Shown piece after piece: positions 7,337 to 11,770 of a DNA stretch of 11,770 nt. A model generated the notes under the pieces. That model worked only from the letters and a program-made list of their open reading frames with translations, was not told where the DNA came from and ran no database searches. How positions within the stretch are numbered: position 1 is the first letter of the stretch; the number at the start of each line of letters is the position of its first letter. Both the position numbers and the translations under genes were made by a program. Source of the DNA: Dictyocoela muelleri (lineage: Eukaryota; Microsporidia); NCBI GenBank assembly GCA_016256075.1, contig SDVU01000627.1, positions 1 to 11,770 of the forward strand, in the 5' to 3' direction.

Positions 7337-7341
7337 TGGGG
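7337..7341 (-). promoter_or_regulatory. CCCC start-proximal motif of the proteasome beta-2 gene
   Basis: Read on the minus strand the context is GATACCCCAATG: four C's ending one base before the start codon. The same ACCCCAATG precedes uS11 at 9560. CCC motifs in this position are a known transcription signal in Microsporidia. They imply an almost leaderless mRNA and support this ATG as the true start. Confidence 0.65.
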
Positions 7342-7579
7342 TATCACAAAAAATAAATATTTATTGATGGTTAAATTGAAAGTATAAAGTCTAAATTAAA
7401 AGTAGATATTGAAAAAATTCTATTTAAAATTAATCCTTTTGAAAGAAGAAATTAATTTTTCAGACTGTTAATTTTTAGATAAAAACGGCTGTTTATCTTT
7501 TTAAGAACATTTTTATTTTATTTTATTTCAAGGTATATTCATTTTATAGGCATCTTTATTTTATAATTAACTATTAAAC
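7342..7579. other. AT-rich upstream region of proteasome beta-2
   Basis: No gene or repeat recognised. It runs from the beta-2 start to the first SINE piece and should carry the beta-2 promoter. Confidence 0.5.
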
Positions 7580-7658
7580 GATCAGTCTATATGAATCCCT
7601 AACAAGAAATTTAGACCATATAGCTCAGTGGTTAACACCCAAACATTTAAGGGCTTGG
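7580..7658 (+). repeat. SINE 5' part (S2), broken off in box B
   Basis: About nine in ten bases match 8967-9046, from GATCAGTCT through box A (TAGCTCAGTGG at 7621-7631). The match stops at CTTGG, where the 26-bp palindrome array begins. The SINE body does not resume after the array; the next SINE downstream has its own full 5' end. Confidence 0.75.
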
Positions 7659-7778
7659 CGTCAACTCGTCATATAGCGAGTTGACGTCAACTCTTCATAT
7701 AGTGAGTTGACGCCAACTCTTCATATAGCGAGTTGACGCCAACTTGCCTTTTTATAAATGCGTCAACTCGCCACAGAG
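7658..7778. repeat. Tandem array of 26-bp palindromes (GTCAACTCG-8-CGAGTTGAC)
   Basis: Three head-to-tail units at 7660-7685, 7686-7711 and 7712-7737, each a 9-bp inverted repeat around TCATATAG. Two half-units follow at 7738 and 7760. Related half-units recur at 8569-8592 (CTCGCCATATGGCGACTTGAC) and 8918-8955. The stretch 7738-7778 is an inverted match of 8911-8955 (both contain CTTTTTAtAAATG between two CAACTcGCC motifs), so these may be terminal repeats of one unit spanning about 7657-8955. Confidence 0.8.
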
Positions 7779-7849
7779 CTATTGGAATAAATGATCTTTA
7801 CAAAAAATTTAAAATTATTAATAATAATCTAGAATGAAGAGGGGGGGCT

Positions 7850-8566
7850 CACCCGTACCCTTTCACTTGTCCCAATTCTTACTTGGCCCAATTCTCACTT
7901 GGCTCAATTCTTACTTAGCAAAATGTTAATTAGCCTAAAAATTTTTTTAAAAAAAACCCTCAATGGAAATTTTTTTATGGATCCAAAGTAGAAAAACCCG
8001 ACACTCTCTATTCGCCCAATTCCCACTTCGCCCAATTCTCACTCGCCCAATTCTCACTCGCCCAATTCTCACTTCGCCCAATTCTCACATCAATCCTACC
8101 CATATTGCCCAATTCTCATTTCGTTGATAAAATTTATCTAAAAAATTTCTTACCACTCATTTTGTTCATTTCTAAATTCGCCCAATTCTCATTTTGCTCT
8201 AAAAATATTAAAAAGAACGATAAAAAACAAGGGTGATTATTAATTATAATTAAATAAAATATTTCGAAAGCAAAACATATTAAAAGTTTCTTTATTGTTA
8301 AACATTAAAACTAATGGCTAATATAAATATAACTTTTGACTAATTTAATTGTGTTTTATGTTTAACAAAAAAAAAACTTGCCCGTCTTTGCTTTTTAAAT
8401 ACATTATCTGATTATTATTAATGATTAAAATTTTCTCTTTTTATTTGTCAGTGTAATATTTTTTAGGCAAAATGCGCATTGGGCGAAGTGAGAATTAGGC
8501 GAAGTGAGAATTGTGCGAAGTGAGAATTGGGCGAAGTGGGAATTGGGCGAAGTGGGAGATGACCGG
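7850..8566. mobile_element. Foldback-like element with inverted arrays of a 16-bp unit
   Basis: Right array: five perfect-register 16-bp units at 8481-8560 (GGGCGAAGTGAGAATT and variants). Left side: the reverse complement (AATTCTCACTTCGCCC) in three outer units (7862-7917), five inner units (8011-8089) and single units near 8107 and 8178. The outermost bases also pair: CCCGTACCC...CACTT at 7852 against the minus strand from about 8563 (CCGGTCATCTCCCACTT). The middle (8200-8470) is AT-rich with no open frame of note. It looks like a non-autonomous DNA transposon whose ends are built of transposase-site repeats. It lies directly against the 26-bp palindrome unit on its right. Confidence 0.7.
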
Positions 8567-8599
8567 ACTCGCCATATGGCGACTTGACGTCGAACCATA

Positions 8600-8905
8600 A
8601 GAGGCTATTTGAAATGTTTTAATTTATCTAAAAATCGCGAGATGCCTTACCACACTCATCGCCACACCTAAAGGAAACCATTCAGCCATATTGTCTATTA
8701 GACCAGGTCTCAATCCCTATAACTCACCATATCAACTATATATTAATACTATAACTCTATATTTTTTCACTGCATAATTTAAATATCGATTATTTAATAA
8801 TGTTAGGTCACCGAGATTCAGACCAGACGTTTTAATGTTACATTCAATATGGTTAACCAATGAGATTTCTGGCTTAATTATATATTAATATATAACCTAT
8901 AACTA
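8600..8905 (-). repeat. SINE copy on the minus strand (S3), diverged
   Basis: On the minus strand: decayed box A region (CTCATTGGTTAACC, about 8851-8864), box B-like GGTCTGAATCTC (about 8813-8824), then GAGACCTGGTCTAATAGACA and TTAGGTGTGGCGATGAGTGT. These match S1 at 1334-1400 closely. The 3' third is missing; similarity ends near ATTAAAACATTTCAAAT (about 8605). It is the oldest-looking copy in the tRNA part, although its core is close to S1. Confidence 0.7.
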
Positions 8906-8966
8906 TAAAAACTCTATGGCGAGTTGACACATTTTTAAAAAGGCGAGTTGACGCCGCCCATTCAAA

Positions 8967-9320
8967 GATCAGTCTTTATAAATCCCTAACAAGAAATTTA
9001 GACCATATAGCTCAGTGGTTAACGCCCTAATATTTAAGTATTTTGGTTCGAATTATTAAAGTCATTTATATAAATAATGAGGGAATGAAGTTAAGCGGTC
9101 ATAACTATAGAAATATAGTAGTAATATACAGTTGTTCCAGTGTGGTATAGCTGATTAATACTTGGTCCAATCTTTTATAGTGACGCAGAAAGGACTACTG
9201 GTGCGAGAATGAGTATAGCGGCTAATATCTGCAAAAAGTATTGAAAAATAAAAATTCATGAAAAGCTACTAATTACCTGCATCATGCTGAGTCATTGATA
9301 AAAAGAAAATTTTATTAAAA
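8967..9320 (+). repeat. SINE copy (S4), nearly full but lacking the last segment
   Basis: Box A TAGCTCAGTGG at 9008-9018, box B GGTTCGAATTA at 9045-9055. The body shares ACAGTTGTTCCAGTGTGGTA, TAGCTGATTAA, ATTCATGAAAAGCTACTAAT and TGAGTCATTGATA with S1. After TGAGTCATTGATA the ~130-nt 3' segment of S1 (about 1495-1625) is absent, and the sequence passes to TTTATTAAAAAATCT, which resembles the S1 tail. It ends about 245 bp before uS11. Confidence 0.75.
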
Positions 9321-9560
9321 AATCTCAAGTATCTTAAAAATGGCATATAAATAAAGATCAAGAACCAAATGTCTAAATATCAAAATTGTAAAAACACACA
9401 AATTTGAAAATTATGGTTATTGTCAAGATGTGATATATTTTTTATAACACATTTGTTGTTACGATATTTTCTATATCTTTTGTATTATTAAATTATCATG
9501 ATCAATTTGTAGCCAACCCATTATTTTAAAAAAATGATTTATTTTTTTTTCAAGATCAGA

Positions 9561-9565
9561 CCCCA
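9561..9565 (+). promoter_or_regulatory. CCCC start-proximal motif of the uS11 gene
   Basis: The context GACCCCAATG puts four C's one base before the start codon, identical in its last nine bases to the beta-2 gene. A T-rich tract (about 9539-9550) lies just upstream, recalling the A/T-rich elements reported upstream of microsporidian ribosomal-protein genes. The role as initiator is inferred. Confidence 0.65.
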
Positions 9566-9958
9566 ATGGATACAAAATTGAACTTCGGAATGGCATACAT
9601 CAAAAGTACAAAAAATGATACAATAATTCATGTTACGGACTTAACTGGTCGTGAAACAATTGCAAAGTGTAGTGGTGGTATGAAGGTTAAAGCCCATAAA
9701 GATGAAAGTTCACCGTATGCAGCAATGTTGGCTGCACAAGATGTGGCTGAAAAATGCAAAGAGAGAGGTATCGATGCAGTCCATATTAAAATTAAAGCTA
9801 TGGGCGGTGTCAAGAGTAAAGTTATGGGTCCGGGAGCTCAAAGTGCTATTAAATCGTTAATGAGAGCTGGTTTGAAATTTGGAAGAATTGAGGATGTTAC
9901 TGCAATACCTACAGATTCAACGAGGAGAAAGGGTGGCAGAAGAGGAAGACGTCTATAA
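9566..9958 (+). CDS. RPS14: 40S ribosomal protein uS11 (S14)
   Basis: Small-subunit protein of the platform, contacting the 18S rRNA near the mRNA exit region and needed for late 40S assembly. The protein has 130 aa and aligns along its whole length with eukaryotic uS11: [22 protein letters not shown] (about 23-44), [31 protein letters not shown] and the almost invariant C-terminal tail GRIEDVT...[13 protein letters not shown]. Basic residues at the C-terminus bind rRNA. It is slightly shorter than yeast (137 aa) because only about nine residues precede the first conserved segment. The start is supported by CCCC one base upstream of the ATG. I see no intron. There is no AATAAA at the stop; the region after it is AT-rich with AAATAAT. 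The gene sits alone, with repeats about 250 bp upstream. Confidence 0.97.
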   Translation: MDTKLNFGMAYIKSTKNDTIIHVTDLTGRETIAKCSGGMKVKAHKDESSPYAAMLAAQDVAEKCKERGIDAVHIKIKAMGGVKSKVMGPGAQSAIKSLMRAGLKFGRIEDVTAIPTDSTRRKGGRRGRRL

Positions 9959-10496
9959 ATAATTTCGTTTAATTATATTTTTGATAATTATTTCAAATAT
10001 TCTTGAAGATGTTTATACTTTAAATTTTTATTCAATTCTAAAAAAATTTGATCAATTTATTGATTTTAAAAACAAACTCATAAGATGTTTAATATCGAAG
10101 TTTAAACGATAAATTCAAAATACTCTCTCGTGAGTGTTAATTACTATTAATCTTATTTAAAATTTTATGTCTAAATATACTTTAATATTTCAAAGTTTAT
10201 AAAAATTTAATTTCAATTTAAATTAATATTTTTATTAATGATCAAGCTATAGAAAACGCAATAATATTTAATTTACTTTAACCATTAATAATATTTTTTT
10301 AAATTATAGATAGCTTTAAGATTATTATCAATTATTCAAGTTTTATTTGTTGGATTTTGAGATGTTTTATCCGTCGTTTAAGTTTTATTACATTCTAATT
10401 TATAAAAATATATTTTACCATTTTAAGATAATAGTAATAGATCTTTAAAAATCTTGAAAAAAAAGCTCGAAAATATAATAATCTATGTTTAAAGAG
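9959..10496. other. AT-rich intergenic DNA after uS11
   Basis: About 540 bp, very AT-rich, with no open frame, RNA or repeat that I recognise. It holds the uS11 3' UTR. Confidence 0.6.
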
Positions 10497-10550
10497 CCGG
10501 GGTCGGCAACCTTTTGCAGAAAATTGACACATGATCATAGAAAACACAGA
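10497..10550 (+). mobile_element. Possible single terminus of a hAT-type DNA transposon
   Basis: CCGGGGTCGGCAACCTTTTG resembles the CAGGGGTCGGCAA-type start of many hAT (Charlie-like) elements, with the first bases changed. No matching inverted end (AAAGGTTGCCGACCCC) is present up to 11770, and no transposase is seen. A solo, decayed end at best. Confidence 0.3.
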
Positions 10551-10754
10551 TGGGTACAACTTATACTAAATAAGTTATAAACAGATTTTATGACTAAAAC
10601 TATTTGATTCTGATATAACTTTGAATTCAATTTATTCCTTAACTTTAATTATTTATCATTTAAAAAATAAAAAAAATTAAAGATTCTAGGCGTAAGCAAT
10701 TTTTCAATTTTTTGATAAATATTTAAACGTCTCATTGATAAAAGGCTGTCCGGT

Positions 10755-10781
10755 GTTTCGCCACATGCGGCGAAACGCCGC
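10755..10781. repeat. Two overlapping GC-rich hairpins in AT-rich DNA
   Basis: GTTTCGCC (10755-10762) pairs with GGCGAAAC (10769-10776) around a 6-base loop. GCGGCG (10767-10772) pairs with CGCCGC (10776-10781) around AAA. The two share GGCGAAAC and cannot form together. There is no T-run directly after, so it is not a simple terminator. Confidence 0.6.
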
Positions 10782-10899
10782 TTTTCGAGACAAATTTTTA
10801 CAAGTTCGGGGTTAAAAATTTATAAAAAAATAAATAAAAACAAAATTTTAATTAAATTTTGAAAAATATTTAATTATTGTCGGCAGCCAAAACCAAATT

Positions 10900-11059
10900 C
10901 GCCAAAAATGCATTAACGATTTGATAGTTTTTTTTTGAATTTTTAAAAAAATCATTTATATTTGTTAATAGTTTGGTGAGCAGCCAAAAATGCACAGTTA
11001 AATTAAATGCGAAAATTATCAATTTTTGGGGGTATCAAAAAATTACGCCAAAAATGCAC
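10900..11059 (+). repeat. Dispersed short repeat GCCAAAAATGCA, three copies
   Basis: CGCCAAAAATGCA at 10900, CAGCCAAAAATGCAC at 10981 and CGCCAAAAATGCAC at 11046, spaced 82 and 65 bp, with a half copy CAGCCAAAACC at 10885. They may be subterminal sites of an unknown element or leftovers of a diverged tandem repeat. Confidence 0.55.
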
Positions 11060-11349
11060 TTTTTATTAATTTTCATATAAATGAAAAAAATTAAATATGT
11101 TTAAATCTAATTTTTGTTTATAAATTATATGTTATTATCTAATAATAACCTGCAAAAGTACATTGTAAATGTAAAAAATTTATAAAATCATTCCACAAAT
11201 AAATTCCTAGATTCAATGATATTGCTAATGGCCGTGTATTATCATACAACTAACTGTGAAAAAATAAAAACTTAGATAAAAGTGAATTTTTATTATATTT
11301 TATAAAATTAATACTAATTTAAAAGAGGTTATGCCAAAATGAAAATAAA

Positions 11350-11538
11350 TTAAATTATTTTTTTAATTCGCTTAGGATTCACCCACTTCATTTCCTCTAA
11401 ATCATTTTTAATCAAAATTAAATTATCACTAATCTCACAGACATAATATATCATTTCATAGTAATTGCAATCCAATGGATACGTTTTTGTTTTATTGTTT
11501 TTATCAAAATCTTTCACCAATAAAACACGATCTTTCAT
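11350..11538 (-). pseudogene. Possible fossil: integrase C-terminal fragment of an LTR-type or related integrase-bearing element
   Basis: A 62-codon stretch beginning DRVLLVKDFD and ending WVNPKRIKKI. This recalls the small barrel at the end of Ty3-type integrases and of related integrase-bearing DNA elements ('GDxVLLxxF...xHPxRLKKI'). Nothing else of such an element is recognised around it, so if the call is right it is a broken, isolated relic. It lacks the CCC motif seen before the real genes here. It could also be a small host gene or chance. Confidence 0.3.
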
Positions 11539-11545
11539 ATTATGT

Positions 11546-11583
11546 CCGCGCGCAGCGCGAGACCTATGCGCAGTGCGAGACCT
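11546..11583. repeat. Direct repeat of GCGCAG(C/T)GCGAGACCT
   Basis: GCGCAGCGCGAGACCT and GCGCAGTGCGAGACCT stand 18 bp apart, a GC island in AT-rich DNA, just beside the possible integrase fragment and 60 bp from the (TA)n tract. CGAGACAAATTTTT at 10785 after the GC hairpins is faintly similar. Confidence 0.6.
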
Positions 11584-11636
11584 TTTTATATTTTTTTGAT
11601 TTTTTTATATTGATTTTTATTAATATTTTAATATTT

Positions 11637-11639
<3 letters not shown>

Positions 11640-11669
<30 letters not shown>
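11640..11669. repeat. (TA)n microsatellite, likely SINE tail
   Basis: About 14 uninterrupted TA dinucleotides directly next to the 3' end of S5. S1 has TAATATTTATTA in the same place. A simple-repeat tail is typical for SINEs that are not poly(A)-tailed. Confidence 0.8.
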
Positions 11670-11671
<2 letters not shown>

Positions 11672-11770
11672 CATGCTGACAACATCCATAGGCGCCAACC
11701 CGGAGAGTTGTCTCCAACCATAGTCTTATGACCTTTGGTTCCTGGTGTTCCAATAATACGTCACTTCCTA
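11669..11770 (-). repeat. 3' end of a SINE copy (S5), cut by the window edge
   Basis: On the minus strand it matches S1 at about 1522-1625: GACGTATTATT, AAAGGTCATA, GGAGACAA, CGGGTTG and CTATGGATGTTGTCAGCATG. It runs straight into a pure (TA)n tract at 11640-11668, which is in the position of the element's 3' tail. The 5' part lies beyond the window. Confidence 0.75.

Larger units (their letters stand above)
7657..8955. mobile_element. Possible composite DNA element bounded by GGCGTCAACTCG / CGAGTTGACGCC
   Basis: GGCGTCAACTCG at 7657-7668 is the exact reverse complement of CGAGTTGACGCC at 8944-8955, and longer inverted similarity extends inward. Within lie the 16-bp-repeat foldback unit and SINE S3. 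A SINE 5' end stands on each outer side. No transposase is seen. It may instead be a chance pile-up of repeats that share the palindromic unit. Confidence 0.4.

Noticed and set aside
7658-7740. CRISPR array
   Set aside because: The 26-bp units are contiguous palindromes with no unique spacers, and the genome is eukaryotic.
4102-9958. The three housekeeping genes as a functional cluster
   Set aside because: They lie on different strands, are separated by repeats and belong to unrelated pathways; there is no sign of co-regulation beyond the general CCC start motif.
11475-11723. 82-codon plus-strand frame
   Set aside because: It runs through the (TA)n tract and SINE S5 and is composed of low-complexity IYIY and F-rich sequence.

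Overview
This is an AT-rich eukaryotic window with three clear intronless housekeeping genes set in long repeat-filled stretches. The genes are a double-domain ATP-dependent 6-phosphofructokinase of fungal type (+), a 20S proteasome beta-2 subunit (-, convergent with the kinase) and ribosomal protein uS11/RPS14 (+). A microsporidian with a large, repeat-rich genome is the best guess. All three genes are intronless. Two of them (beta-2 and uS11) have the identical start context ACCCCAATG, matching the CCC-type motif known just before start codons in Microsporidia. AATAAA overlaps the stop codon of the kinase and of beta-2. The proteins are trimmed versions of fungal ones. The assignment is inference; no marker gene settles it.

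Region by region. 1-3271 holds two nested, decayed pogo/Tigger-like DNA transposons. The outer one (minus strand, right end at 3271) keeps recognisable pieces of its transposase: a CENP-B-type DNA-binding region, parts of the DDE domain and the C-terminal region. It is split at a TA inside its coding region by a second, related element (425 to about 2022). The inner element has terminal arrays of 18-bp repeats, keeps a C-terminal transposase remnant, and was itself hit by a tRNA-derived SINE. 3272-4101 is AT-rich intergenic DNA with a small hairpin. 4102-6558 is phosphofructokinase; 6656-7336 on the minus strand is proteasome beta-2, with only 97 bp between the two stop codons. 7580-9320 is a composite repeat block: SINE copies on both strands, a tandem array of 26-bp palindromes, and a foldback-like element with inverted arrays of a 16-bp unit. 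9566-9958 is uS11. From 9959 to the end there is AT-rich DNA with a possible hAT terminus, GC-rich hairpins, short dispersed repeats, a possible integrase-end fossil, a (TA)n tract and another SINE copy cut by the window edge.

The three genes are not a functional operon: one acts in glycolysis, one in protein degradation and one in translation. The main novelty is a tRNA-derived SINE family (five copies or parts) with box A and box B, a shared body and a (TA)n-type tail, together with the nested Tigger-like elements whose broken transposase is not visible as any single open frame.
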